Translations under genes and position numbers: made by a program
The notes under the pieces: generated by a model
Told to the model about the DNA's origin: nothing
Databases searched by the model: none
Seen by the model: the letters and a program-made list of their open reading frames with translations, nothing else
NCBI GenBank assembly: GCA_030650995.1
Contig: JAUSCY010000030.1
Span: 1-33,265, forward strand
DNA from: Sheuella sp.
GTDB taxonomy: Bacteria > Pseudomonadota > Gammaproteobacteria > Burkholderiales > Burkholderiaceae_B
Length of the DNA stretch: 33,265 bases
Reading direction: 5' to 3'
Shown here: in pieces, positions 1-7,773 of the stretch
Layout of the letters: each line of letters opens with the position of its first letter
Position numbering within the stretch: the stretch's first letter is position 1

Positions 1-14
1 ATTCGAAATGTATA

Positions 15-63
15 TTGCATGGGGTGCAAGGGGTCGAAGGTTCGAATCCTTCCGTTCCGACCA
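15..63 (+). other. 3' half of tRNA-Pro(GGG), probable attachment site
   Basis: From base 15 the sequence reads as the 3' half of a tRNA: part of the anticodon stem, loop ATGGGGT with anticodon GGG at 21-23, a five-base variable loop, T arm GAAGG-TTCGAAT-CCTTC, the 3' acceptor strand CGTTCCG, and ACCA ending at 63. The A32/U38 loop pair is characteristic of tRNA-Pro(GGG). Bases 1-14 do not form a D arm: there is no GG in the would-be D loop, and position 27 (A) cannot pair with G43. So this is not an intact tRNA gene with its 5' end cut by the window. A sequence that becomes tRNA-like in the anticodon stem and runs to CCA is the usual att core left by tRNA-targeting integrases. That it is one here is inferred; the integrase would lie outside the window. 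Confidence 0.65.
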
Positions 64-71
64 GATATATC

Positions 72-109
72 AAAAAGGGGTTACAGATTAATTTCTGTAA
101 CCCCTTTTT
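72..109. terminator. Strong bidirectional Rho-independent terminator
   Basis: A perfect 16-bp inverted repeat (72-87 with 94-109) encloses a 6-base loop. It has a GGGG/CCCC core, A5 at the left end and T5 at the right end, so it should work on both strands. It lies between the tRNA-Pro 3' end at 63 and the kup stop codon at 129, which converge. It is probably the native terminator of the tRNA gene. Confidence 0.9.
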
Positions 110-128
110 GTTTGAGATCAACTGATTA

Positions 129-1988
129 TCAGATGACTAATTGTGCGCCGAGTTCTACGACACGATTAGCAGGGATTTTAAAGAAGTCTGTAGCACTCGT
201 TGCATTTTTTGCCATGAGTTTAAACAAATGACCTCGCAAGGTTGCAAAATTACTTTTCGTGGCAGGGACGATGGTTTCCCGCGCGAGATAAAAAGTCGTC
301 GACATCATGTCAAAAGTGACACCTAACTTTTCACATAGCTGCAACGCTTTAGGTACTTCGGGATTTTCCATAAATCCGTAGCGCACGGTTATTCGTAAAA
401 ATCCTTTTCCCATATCGTGCATAGAAATGCGTTCTTCATTTTTAACGGTCGGTGTGTCCGTTGTTTCGATTGTCATGAGTACCACGCGCTCATGCAAAAT
501 CTGATTGTGCTTGAGATTGTGCAGTAATGCGGAGGGTACGCCATTTTGTGAACTGGTCATAAAGATAGCTGTGCCACTGACGCGATGCACATCATCAATA
601 GCGGAGATGAAGGCATCCATGGGGATGCTCTGTTTGGCTATCTCGGCACCGATAAGTTGTCTGCCTTTGCGCCATGTAGTCAGAACCATAAAGGAAACAG
701 CGCCGATCGCGAGTGGGAACCATCCTCCATCGGGGATTTTCAGTGCATTGGCAGAGAAGAAGGCGATATCAATGAGCAACAAAGGAATGATGACCAATGC
801 GGTTGTGATCAGGTGCCAGCGCCAGATCAGTACCATCACAAAAGAAACAAGCACCGTATCAATCAGCATGGTCCCTGTGACGGCGAGACCGTAAGCCGCA
901 GCGAGATTGCTGGAGGATTTAAATCCAATGACAAGCGCGATGACTGCAACAAATAGTGTCCAGTTTGTTAAAGGGACATAGATCTGGCCTTCTTCTTTGC
1001 CAGAAGTGTGCACAATCATCATACGTGGAAGCAATCCCATCTGTACGGTTTGCCGTGCGACAGAAAAGGCTCCCGAGATGACTGCCTGCGAAGCGATGAC
1101 CGTTGCCGCAGTAGAGAGAATGACCATTGGTATCAATGCCCAGTCAGGTGCGAGCAGATAGAAAGGATTCTGAATGGAGGAGGGGTCGTTCAGTAACAGG
1201 GCGCCCTGGCCGAAGTAATTAAGGACCAGAGCAGGCATCACAAAACCAAACCAGGCTAGACGGATAGGTAAGCGCCCGAAGTGTCCCATGTCTGTGTAGA
1301 GCGCCTCACCCCCAGTAACGGCTAGAACGACCGCAGAGAGCGCCAGAAAGGCGAGTTTGGGATGAACCGTAATAAAGTGAAAAGCGTAATACGGGTTCAG
1401 AGCTATTAACACGTTGGGGTTTTGAATAATCTGGATCAGGCCCAAAATACCTAGCACTCCGAACCACAGAATCATGACAGGACCGAAGTACAGGCCAACT
1501 ACACCCGTACCTCTTTTTTGAATCATGAACAACCCGGTTAAAACGACAAGAGTAATCGGTACGACGAATTTGCCCAGGGCCGGTGTAATAATCTCTAAAC
1601 CCTCAACTGCTGAAAGTACAGAAATGGCAGGAGTGATCATGCTATCGCCGTAAAAAAGCGCTGCAGCAAAGATCCCCAGCATGGTAATAACCCATTTCAA
1701 GCCAGCATGGGAGGCTTTTTCAGTCACGAGCGCGAGTAGGGCAAGTGAACCACCTTCACCACGGTTGTCCGCCCGCATGATGATGGCTACATATTTGATG
1801 GAAACCAGCACCATGATTGACCAGAAAATCATGGAAAGGAGTCCCAGAATATTCGCTTGAGTCACCTCGATAGGATGATGACCGCTGAAAATTTCTTTGA
1901 GGGCATAAAGAGGACTGGTACCAATGTCGCCAAAAACGACCCCGATGGCACCAAGGGTGAGTGTTGATAACGGTTGACGCGATTTCAT
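129..1988 (-). CDS. kup: Kup-family potassium uptake permease
   Basis: Inner-membrane K+/H+ symporter of the KUP/HAK family for potassium uptake. Near the N-terminus it has the family signature [20 protein letters not shown], followed by about twelve hydrophobic segments and a C-terminal cytosolic domain of roughly 180 residues, the usual Kup length. The ATG at 1988 (MKSRQPLS...) gives about 619 residues. A TTG at 2012 would add eight; neither has a strong ribosome site (only GAG five bases before the ATG), and the family needs nothing before the ATG. The gene diverges from an RCK potassium channel gene, so the pair probably handles uptake and gated flux of the same ion. The family call is secure; the exact start is not. 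Confidence 0.95.
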   Translation of the reverse strand: MKSRQPLSTLTLGAIGVVFGDIGTSPLYALKEIFSGHHPIEVTQANILGLLSMIFWSIMVLVSIKYVAIIMRADNRGEGGSLALLALVTEKASHAGLKWVITMLGIFAAALFYGDSMITPAISVLSAVEGLEIITPALGKFVVPITLVVLTGLFMIQKRGTGVVGLYFGPVMILWFGVLGILGLIQIIQNPNVLIALNPYYAFHFITVHPKLAFLALSAVVLAVTGGEALYTDMGHFGRLPIRLAWFGFVMPALVLNYFGQGALLLNDPSSIQNPFYLLAPDWALIPMVILSTAATVIASQAVISGAFSVARQTVQMGLLPRMMIVHTSGKEEGQIYVPLTNWTLFVAVIALVIGFKSSSNLAAAYGLAVTGTMLIDTVLVSFVMVLIWRWHLITTALVIIPLLLIDIAFFSANALKIPDGGWFPLAIGAVSFMVLTTWRKGRQLIGAEIAKQSIPMDAFISAIDDVHRVSGTAIFMTSSQNGVPSALLHNLKHNQILHERVVLMTIETTDTPTVKNEERISMHDMGKGFLRITVRYGFMENPEVPKALQLCEKLGVTFDMMSTTFYLARETIVPATKSNFATLRGHLFKLMAKNATSATDFFKIPANRVVELGAQLVI

Positions 1989-2059
1989 AAGCTCAAGGCC
2001 AGTACTATTCAATCGGTCATTGTATTAAGCTTAGTAACTATCAGGTAGTCATTCAGCGT

Positions 2060-2117
2060 AAAACATGTCTTCATTTATTGCAAAACATCAAGATAATCTC
2101 GGATTGGATATGTTTTG
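2060..2117. promoter_or_regulatory. Repeated AAAACAT boxes between kup and K+ channel genes
   Basis: AAAACAT occurs at 2060-2066 and again at 2082-2088, exactly 22 bp apart (about two helical turns). Its inverse ATGTTTT is at 2110-2116. The second and third copies form an 8-bp inverted repeat CAAAACAT/ATGTTTTG with a 21-bp spacer, and the right arm overlaps the -35 element proposed for the channel gene. The position in a shared divergent promoter suggests an operator. No regulator is identified, and AT-rich repeats can arise by chance. Confidence 0.35.
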
Positions 2118-2144
2118 AGCAATTAACTAAGTTATGTTTATAAA
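2115..2144 (+). promoter_or_regulatory. Candidate sigma-70 promoter for the K+ channel gene
   Basis: TTGAGC (2115-2120) and TATAAA (2139-2144) are separated by 18 bp and lie about 40 bp before the channel ATG at 2184. The -35 matches consensus at its four leading positions and the -10 at five of six. Confidence 0.5.
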
Positions 2145-2183
2145 AATGACATTTCACATTCATATTTTTAACTCTACTTTTTT

Positions 2184-3215
2184 ATGATGAAAGCACGCAA
2201 TAGTGATATCAGTCACTTGAGAGATTTGCTTTATCTTGTGCTGACCGGATTTGTGCTGGTGCATATTATTGGGACTGTTGGTTATCAGATCCTGACAAAT
2301 GGTCAGCACGCATGGTTTGACAGCTTTTACATGACATTCATCACGGTTTCGACGATCGGTTTTGCCGAAATCTTTGATATGTCAAACAATACTCCCGCCA
2401 GAATGTTGACCATTTTGCTTGGTGTGCTCGGTGCGGGGACACTTTCAATGATGTTTTCCATCGTCACAGTTTTATTTCTTGAGTCAGACTTAAACGGAAC
2501 ACTTAAAAGGAAACGTATGCACAAGGCCATCGCTAAACTTCAGGGGCATTACATCCTCTGTGGCCTGGGACGAGTGGGCTGCAATGTCGCACGCGAGCTG
2601 GAAACCACGCAGCGTGACTATGTTGCTATTGACGAGTCGTTACAGGTCATAAATGATTATCACGAAAAAAACATCGGTTTATTAAGTCTGCATGGCGATG
2701 CGAGTGATGATGATGTGCTGTTGCAGGCGGGGATTCATCACGCTACCGGTATTTTTGCGGTGACCGGTGATGATTCAATGAACATGATGATAGTGATTAC
2801 GGCCAAACAGTTACGGCCAGACATTAGAGTTGTCGCGCGTGCCCATGAGGTTCGAAACATTGAGAAATTGAAAAAAGCAGGTGCGGACTCCATTGTTTCA
2901 CCTGACTTTACTGGTGGCATGCGTATTGCCTCAGCCATGATCAGACCGCATGTCATTACATTCCTGGAGGAAATGTTGCGTGCGGAAGGTGATTTTCGGG
3001 TTGAGGAAATAAAGATACCGAGTACCTTTATCCCTCGTTCATTAGGTGCAATTACAGCGCGTAATGATCACTATATTTTGATCGCTGTTCGAACTGAAGA
3101 TGGTCAGAGCAGATTTAATCCAGACGCTTCGATCATGCTCGAGCCTGGTGAGATTTTAATCGTCATGGCAGGCTCGAGTGGTCGGGCTGAGTTGCTAAGA
3201 CAACTCAATGAATAA
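2184..3215 (+). CDS. Two-TM potassium channel with RCK (TrkA-N/TrkA-C) domains
   Basis: A 343-residue inner-membrane K+ channel of the MthK/Kch type. TM1 is about residues 14-34, the pore helix and filter about 48-62, and TM2 about 74-100. A Rossmann RCK domain starts at GLGRVG (127-132) with acidic residues near the end of beta-2 (VAIDES), as in NAD(H)- or nucleotide-binding TrkA-N domains. A TrkA-C-like domain covers roughly 255-340. The filter reads STIGFAE instead of the usual TVGYGD. ATG at 2184 is followed at once by a second ATG and no clear Shine-Dalgarno is seen. It diverges from kup. Ligand gating is expected for the family; the ligand is unknown. Confidence 0.9.
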   Translation: MMKARNSDISHLRDLLYLVLTGFVLVHIIGTVGYQILTNGQHAWFDSFYMTFITVSTIGFAEIFDMSNNTPARMLTILLGVLGAGTLSMMFSIVTVLFLESDLNGTLKRKRMHKAIAKLQGHYILCGLGRVGCNVARELETTQRDYVAIDESLQVINDYHEKNIGLLSLHGDASDDDVLLQAGIHHATGIFAVTGDDSMNMMIVITAKQLRPDIRVVARAHEVRNIEKLKKAGADSIVSPDFTGGMRIASAMIRPHVITFLEEMLRAEGDFRVEEIKIPSTFIPRSLGAITARNDHYILIAVRTEDGQSRFNPDASIMLEPGEILIVMAGSSGRAELLRQLNE

Positions 3216-3234
3216 GCTTCAGATGCAATGAAAC

Positions 3235-4257
3235 TTAATCGGCCTTGATATTTCCGTCTTTGATAATTTTTCCCCACTTAAGGCTGTCGCTCTTGATTTG
3301 TTGCTCAAACTGAGAGGGGGAGTTAGCGATTACTGTTGCGCCCATTTTTTCCAGCTGTGTATGCAAATCGGATTGGGCTAAAACATGCACTACATCTTTG
3401 TTTAGTTTTGCAATCACGTTTGGTGGTGTCTGGGCTGGTGCAACCAGTCCAAACCAGTTTGTAAATTCATAACCCGGAACGCCTGACTCTGCGACTGTTG
3501 GTACTTCCGGAAGCAGTGGGGATCTTTTTGCACCAAGTACCGCGATGGCTTTCAGTCTTCCTGACTGGATCTGCGGCAGACTCTGAACCAGACTATCCAT
3601 CGTGAAATCCACTTGACCACCGACCAGATCGGCGATGCTCGGTCCGCTGCCTTTATAGGGTACGTGCGTAAATTTGGTCCCGGTCATGCTCATGAGGAGT
3701 TCAATTGCAAGGTGGGGCGCACCTCCCATGCCTGAAGAAGAGTAATTAAGTTTGCCTGGTTTTTGTTTGGCCAGCGCAATAAGCTCCTGAACATTTTTGA
3801 CAGGGACGTTTGGATTGACAAGCAGAACAAAATCTACGCCCACGACATTAGTGATTGCGGTGAGATCTTTCGCAGGATCGATATCCATCTTGTACAGATG
3901 CTGATTAATAGCCATATTCCCCAGAGTTGCCAGCATAATCGTATAGCCATTCGGTTCAGACCGGGCTGCCATGGCTGTGCCAATTGTCCCGCCGGCACCC
4001 CCTTTATTCTCGACAATCACAGGCTGATTCCACAATGTGTTCAAGCTCTGGGCAACTTTGCGCGCCACGATGTCGGTGCCTCCACCAGGAGGGAAAGCCA
4101 CAATCAGGTTCACTGGTTTATTAGGAAATGCTTGTGTGGCTGAAACCGTTGTTTGTTGAGTTTGAGCATGTACCTGCGTACAAACAACAGAAAGCAAAGC
4201 GATCTGCGGCAGCACTTTTTGTACAAACGAAATCAACCGTATATTAAAATCATGCAT
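3235..4257 (-). CDS. Bug-family tripartite tricarboxylate transporter receptor (Bug 1)
   Basis: Periplasmic solute-binding protein that captures an organic acid or similar small carboxylate. The ATG at 4257 is preceded by GAGGAG with a 7-base spacer and starts a signal peptide (hydrophobic stretch around residues 17-26, cleavage near VHA-Q). The open frame upstream to 4362 lies in the neighbouring gene and is not used. Family motifs are present: VAFPPGGGTDIVAR, GGAGGTIG, NGYT, VPYKGSGPSIADLVGGQVDF and PEVPTVAESGVPGYE. It is 341 residues, normal for Bug proteins. It starts 11 bases after the stop of the small alpha/beta-barrel gene, so it is probably the last gene of the ubiX group. No TctA or TctB partner is in the window. 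Ligand unknown. Confidence 0.93.
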   Translation of the reverse strand: MHDFNIRLISFVQKVLPQIALLSVVCTQVHAQTQQTTVSATQAFPNKPVNLIVAFPPGGGTDIVARKVAQSLNTLWNQPVIVENKGGAGGTIGTAMAARSEPNGYTIMLATLGNMAINQHLYKMDIDPAKDLTAITNVVGVDFVLLVNPNVPVKNVQELIALAKQKPGKLNYSSSGMGGAPHLAIELLMSMTGTKFTHVPYKGSGPSIADLVGGQVDFTMDSLVQSLPQIQSGRLKAIAVLGAKRSPLLPEVPTVAESGVPGYEFTNWFGLVAPAQTPPNVIAKLNKDVVHVLAQSDLHTQLEKMGATVIANSPSQFEQQIKSDSLKWGKIIKDGNIKAD

Positions 4258-4268
4258 CTGCCTACTCC

Positions 4269-4559
4269 TCACATATTTTTTTGCGAAGCTAAAAAGCTTT
4301 TTGCGGCATCGACATCCAGTAAAGGATAGACGTCCATATGGGCAGGGATAATTTCCGACCACTCGTTCATCAAACGGTGAAGTGTTTCGTTGGAGTCCAC
4401 GTCAAACAGCGCAACCGCACCTCGTCCCGCACGTGCGTAGACTGATTTAGCCATACCACTGGCAAGCAGAGGGTTCATCCAGTCCCAGTATTTACTACGG
4501 GCTTCAATTAATGTTGTTGGTTTGTCCGGACGAGGGGTACTGATAACGAGAAATAACAT
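4269..4559 (-). CDS. Small dimeric alpha/beta-barrel protein, muconolactone-isomerase-like
   Basis: A 96-residue cytosolic protein (MLFLVISTPRPDKP...) with the one-domain ferredoxin-like pattern of muconolactone isomerase or YCII-type dimeric barrels: an N-terminal strand, a helix rich in W/Y (ARSKYWDWMNPLL), strand AVALFDV, a helix with an HRLMNEW-like core, and a final strand HMDVYPLLDV. The start has a clear ribosome site, CGGAGACAAC directly before ATG. It follows DUF4936 by about 100 AT-rich bases, which could hold an internal promoter, and is followed closely by Bug 1. The fold assignment rests on pattern only; a catalytic role is not shown. Confidence 0.7.
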   Translation of the reverse strand: MLFLVISTPRPDKPTTLIEARSKYWDWMNPLLASGMAKSVYARAGRGAVALFDVDSNETLHRLMNEWSEIIPAHMDVYPLLDVDAAKSFLASQKNM

Positions 4560-4660
4560 GTTGTCTCCGAGGATCGGTTTTAGTTTTATTTTGTTTACTG
4601 ATCTTATATTACAACGCTTCTATTTCAGTGCTTTGATGTGTGCTTTGCCCGATGCCTGTC

Positions 4661-4939
4661 TCAGACAGGAATGAATATTTCGTTTCTGCGGGGAACAGGA
4701 AGTTCAGCAGTCAGGACACGTGCATCAAGTTCATTTCTGAATGCGTTGATATCGATATCTTGCAGACTATAGATTTCCATCCATGTCTCTCGTCCGGTAT
4801 CGTCAATGTCTGGTCGTTTCATTAAGTCATAGCTTAATGTTGGGAAGATTGATTTCAGTTCAGACTGCATGATTTGAATTTTGATCCGTAAATTCGGATG
4901 CTCTGATTCAAGCAGTTTGTAATAAACGAATAAGTTCAT
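4661..4939 (-). CDS. DUF4936 family protein
   Basis: A 92-residue protein beginning MNLFVYYKLLE, which I recognise as DUF4936, a short betaproteobacterial family of unknown function predicted to adopt a ferredoxin-like fold. Its ATG overlaps the stop of ubiX by four bases (ATGA), so translation is probably coupled. No signal peptide or membrane segment is seen. The stop codon lies in a small inverted repeat (CCTGTC/GACAGG, 4655-4669) with no T tract. The close link to ubiX is the only functional hint. Confidence 0.75.
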   Translation of the reverse strand: MNLFVYYKLLESEHPNLRIKIQIMQSELKSIFPTLSYDLMKRPDIDDTGRETWMEIYSLQDIDINAFRNELDARVLTAELPVPRRNEIFIPV

Positions 4940-5514
4940 TTTTTTTTACCCAGTCCATTCCAGCGCTGCACAAGATCTGTATCAATCTGGAACAAATCAA
5001 GCGCACGACCGATTGTGTGATCAATCATTTCATCAATTGTGTTTGGCTTTGCGTAAAACGCAGGAATAGGGGGCATGACAATCGCGCCATTTTCAGTCAC
5101 TTGCAGCATTGATTTGAGATGTCCCGCGTGCAAAGGCGTTTCGCGTACTAGAAGTACCAGGCGACGACGCTCTTTGAGCACCACATCTGCGGCACGGGAT
5201 ATCAGATTGCCCGTCATGCCCCAGGCGATTTCAGACATTGTATTGACTGAGCAAGGCGCAATCACCATGCCAAGCGTCATGAAGGAACCAGAGGCAATCG
5301 TTGCCCCTACATTTTTGGCAGAATGAACTACGTCAGCGAGCGCCTCAACCTGCTGCGGCTGAAAATCTGTCTCCGCTGCCATGGTGAGTTTTGCAGAGTC
5401 GCTCATCACAAGGTGCGTTTCGATATCCGATTCTTTTAATGCCTGTAATATCCGCACGCCATAGACTGTGCCTGAGGCGCCAGTGATTGCTACGATAAGT
5501 CGCTTTGGATGCAT
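4936..5514 (-). CDS. ubiX: UbiX/Pad1 flavin prenyltransferase
   Basis: Makes prenylated FMN from FMN and dimethylallyl phosphate, the cofactor of UbiD-type decarboxylases used in ubiquinone synthesis and other decarboxylations. The 192 residues match the family length. The FMN-binding start VAITGASGTVYGVRILQAL, the middle motif APCSVNTMSEIAWG, and the block RRRLVLLVRETPLHAGHL with following MPPIPAFY are all present. ATG at 5514. It is the first gene of a minus-strand group with DUF4936 (4-bp overlap). No UbiD decarboxylase is in the window, so its partner must be encoded elsewhere. About 275 bp upstream contains no gene; it holds an inverted repeat TGGAATA/TATTCCA (5559-5585) that may be regulatory. 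Confidence 0.95.
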   Translation of the reverse strand: MHPKRLIVAITGASGTVYGVRILQALKESDIETHLVMSDSAKLTMAAETDFQPQQVEALADVVHSAKNVGATIASGSFMTLGMVIAPCSVNTMSEIAWGMTGNLISRAADVVLKERRRLVLLVRETPLHAGHLKSMLQVTENGAIVMPPIPAFYAKPNTIDEMIDHTIGRALDLFQIDTDLVQRWNGLGKKK

Positions 5515-5790
5515 AAGTCAGTGATTCTCATTCAGTCTCGAACATTTCAGTATGTTAATGGAATAGATTCTAATAACATATTCCAATCTCTTATATTTGA
5601 ATCATTTGCGCAATATCTCGGGTGTGCGCTAGGAATCTTTCAAACTGTTCCTGCAGACTTGTCGCAGCAAGTTTATCTGAGTCAGACTGCTGTCAAGTAT
5701 GAACAATGGGTAAATAAGGAACATGGCAATATGGTTGCCCTGTTATGCTGACAAACCAGATCAAAGGTGCTTTGTATCAAGCCCTGAGTA

Positions 5791-7752
5791 ATGGAACAAT
5801 CGACCAGAAAATGTATGACACAATCCTTATCGCCCGTTAAAAATTTGAGTTTGCCTTCTTTGCGGGTGTTGTCGATCATTCCTCCGATGACGCAACTGAA
5901 CACTCCCTATCCATCTACAGCGTATCTGACCGGGTTTTTACGTTCCCGGGGATTGTTTGCTGTGCAAGAGGATTTGGCACTGGCACTGGTATTGCGTTTA
6001 CTTTCAGCTCAGGGTTTAGGCGAGATCGCGTTGCAAGTTGATCAGTTAGCTGACTCATCGCAGTCTCCCAGCGTCCAGTCGTTCAGCACTCAGCGCCAGC
6101 GGTACTTTTCCACCATTCAACCTGTCATTGCATTTTTGCAAGGTCGTGACTCGACACTGGCACACCGCATTGTCAGTCGTCAGTATTTACCTGAAGGCCC
6201 GCGTTTCGCCTCTCTGGATGTGTATGTCGACGATGAGGGAGGCGATCCACTGGCATGGGCCTTTGGAGCGCTAGGTTTAAATGATCGCGCCAAGCATCTT
6301 GCAACCTTGTATCTCAATGATCTGGCCGACGTATTGCGAGATGCGATTGATCCACGCTTTGAATTTGTGCGTTATGCGGAGTCTTTGGCAGCGAGTCAGG
6401 CGAGTTTTGATCCGCTTGCGCGGGCTCTGACTGCTGAACCGAATCTTGTCGATAATACGTTACACACACTCACACTTCAGGCCATCGCTCAGCATGCGCC
6501 GACGCTAGTGTTGTTATCGGTTCCGTTTCCTGGTTGTGTCTATGCAGCCTTCCGAATCGCACAAACGATAAAAGCTTCATACCCTGCTATTCAGATCGTA
6601 CTCGGTGGCGGGTTCGTCAATACTGAGTTACGAGAGCTCAAAGACCCACGCGTATTTGATTATTTCGACTTTGTCACACTCGATGCAGGCGAACGTCCAC
6701 TGCTGTCTTTAATCGACTATCTGTCAGGTAATCGTTCCCAGCAGCGCCTGGTCAGAACCTTTCTGCGCGATAAAGAGTCTTCAGAGGTTCGTTATATAAA
6801 TTTAGTTGAGCCAGACGTATCCTTCAATCAAGTAGGTACTCCCACATGGGATGGTTTACCGCTTGATCGTTATCTGTCTTTGCTTGATATGCTCAATCCA
6901 ATGAACCGTCTGTGGAGCGATGGCCGCTGGAATAAGCTCACGGTCGCTCATGGCTGTTACTGGAAAAAATGTAGCTTTTGTGATGTAAGTCTCGACTATA
7001 TCGGGCGCTATGAGGCAGGTGAGGCCACTGTTTTGGTTGACCGGATAGATCAGATTGTCAGTGAAACGGGACAGACCGGTTTTCATTTTGTTGATGAGGC
7101 TGCACCACCCAAGTCTCTCAAGGCGCTTGCAACGGAATTAATTGATCGTAATACCGGTATTTCCTGGTGGGGCAATATTCGCTTTGAGAAAACCTTTACG
7201 CCCGAGCTATGCGAGTTACTCGCAGATAGTGGTTGTATTGCAGTATCCGGCGGGCTTGAGGTCGCCTCGGATCGATTACTGCAATTGATGAAAAAGGGTG
7301 TGTCAATTGACCAGGTCGCTCGCGTGACGCGTGCATTTACGGATGCCGGCGTGTTGGTCCATGCCTATCTGATGTATGGTTTTCCGACTCAGACAGTGCA
7401 GGATACGGTCGATGCACTGGAATATGTACGTCAGCTATTTCTGAATGGGTGTATTCAGAGTGGATTTTTCCATCGTTTCACCTGTACGGTGCATTCCCCT
7501 GTCGGTTTACATCCCGAAGAATACGGCGTAACACTCAAACCCTTGCCACCCATCACTTTTGCAAAAAATGATGTGGGATTTATCGATCCGACTGGCGTGG
7601 ATCATGCCGCGCTTGGAGTCGGTCTCAAAAAGGCTATCTATAACTATATGCACGGCATTGGTCTGGAAGAAGACGTCCGGAGCTGGTTTGACTTTAAAGT
7701 CCCTAAAACAACCGTTGACCGTCACAGGATTGAGCGCGCGCTGGCGTCCTGA
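5791..7752 (+). CDS. B12-binding-type radical SAM protein of unknown function
   Basis: A 653-residue cytosolic enzyme. Residues about 28-60 carry IIPPMTQLNTPYPSTAYLTGFL, typical of one group of B12-binding-domain radical SAM proteins. Residues 236-310 form a Rossmann-like cobalamin-domain region ending in GGGFVNTEL and a DAGE segment, but without the base-off DxHxxG motif. The SAM core begins at HGCYWKKCSFC with cysteines 389, 394 and 397 (CX4CX2C rather than CX3CX2C), then VDEAAPP and SGGLEVASDRLL. C-terminal tail GVGLKKAIYNYMHG. The start is uncertain: ATG 5791 has GAG upstream, and ATG 5815 (MTQSLSP) is a good alternative. It stands alone, converging with the J-domain gene. Neighbours give no substrate. 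Confidence 0.85.
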   Translation: MEQSTRKCMTQSLSPVKNLSLPSLRVLSIIPPMTQLNTPYPSTAYLTGFLRSRGLFAVQEDLALALVLRLLSAQGLGEIALQVDQLADSSQSPSVQSFSTQRQRYFSTIQPVIAFLQGRDSTLAHRIVSRQYLPEGPRFASLDVYVDDEGGDPLAWAFGALGLNDRAKHLATLYLNDLADVLRDAIDPRFEFVRYAESLAASQASFDPLARALTAEPNLVDNTLHTLTLQAIAQHAPTLVLLSVPFPGCVYAAFRIAQTIKASYPAIQIVLGGGFVNTELRELKDPRVFDYFDFVTLDAGERPLLSLIDYLSGNRSQQRLVRTFLRDKESSEVRYINLVEPDVSFNQVGTPTWDGLPLDRYLSLLDMLNPMNRLWSDGRWNKLTVAHGCYWKKCSFCDVSLDYIGRYEAGEATVLVDRIDQIVSETGQTGFHFVDEAAPPKSLKALATELIDRNTGISWWGNIRFEKTFTPELCELLADSGCIAVSGGLEVASDRLLQLMKKGVSIDQVARVTRAFTDAGVLVHAYLMYGFPTQTVQDTVDALEYVRQLFLNGCIQSGFFHRFTCTVHSPVGLHPEEYGVTLKPLPPITFAKNDVGFIDPTGVDHAALGVGLKKAIYNYMHGIGLEEDVRSWFDFKVPKTTVDRHRIERALAS

Positions 7753-7773
7753 AATACTCAAAGGTAACTTTAA

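Noticed and set aside
1-63. A complete tRNA-Pro gene cut by the window edge
   Set aside because: Bases 1-14 should then show the D-loop GG and D stem and a C at position 27; they do not.
505-956. Long plus-strand frames opposite kup
   Set aside because: They are antisense to clear Kup coding sequence and do not look like proteins.
4258-4362. 35-residue N-terminal extension of Bug 1
   Set aside because: It overlaps the neighbouring gene, has no signal-peptide character, and a good ribosome site precedes the ATG at 4257.
5509-5751. 80-codon plus-strand frame between ubiX and the radical SAM gene
   Set aside because: It overlaps the ubiX start, has no ribosome site and no recognisable features.
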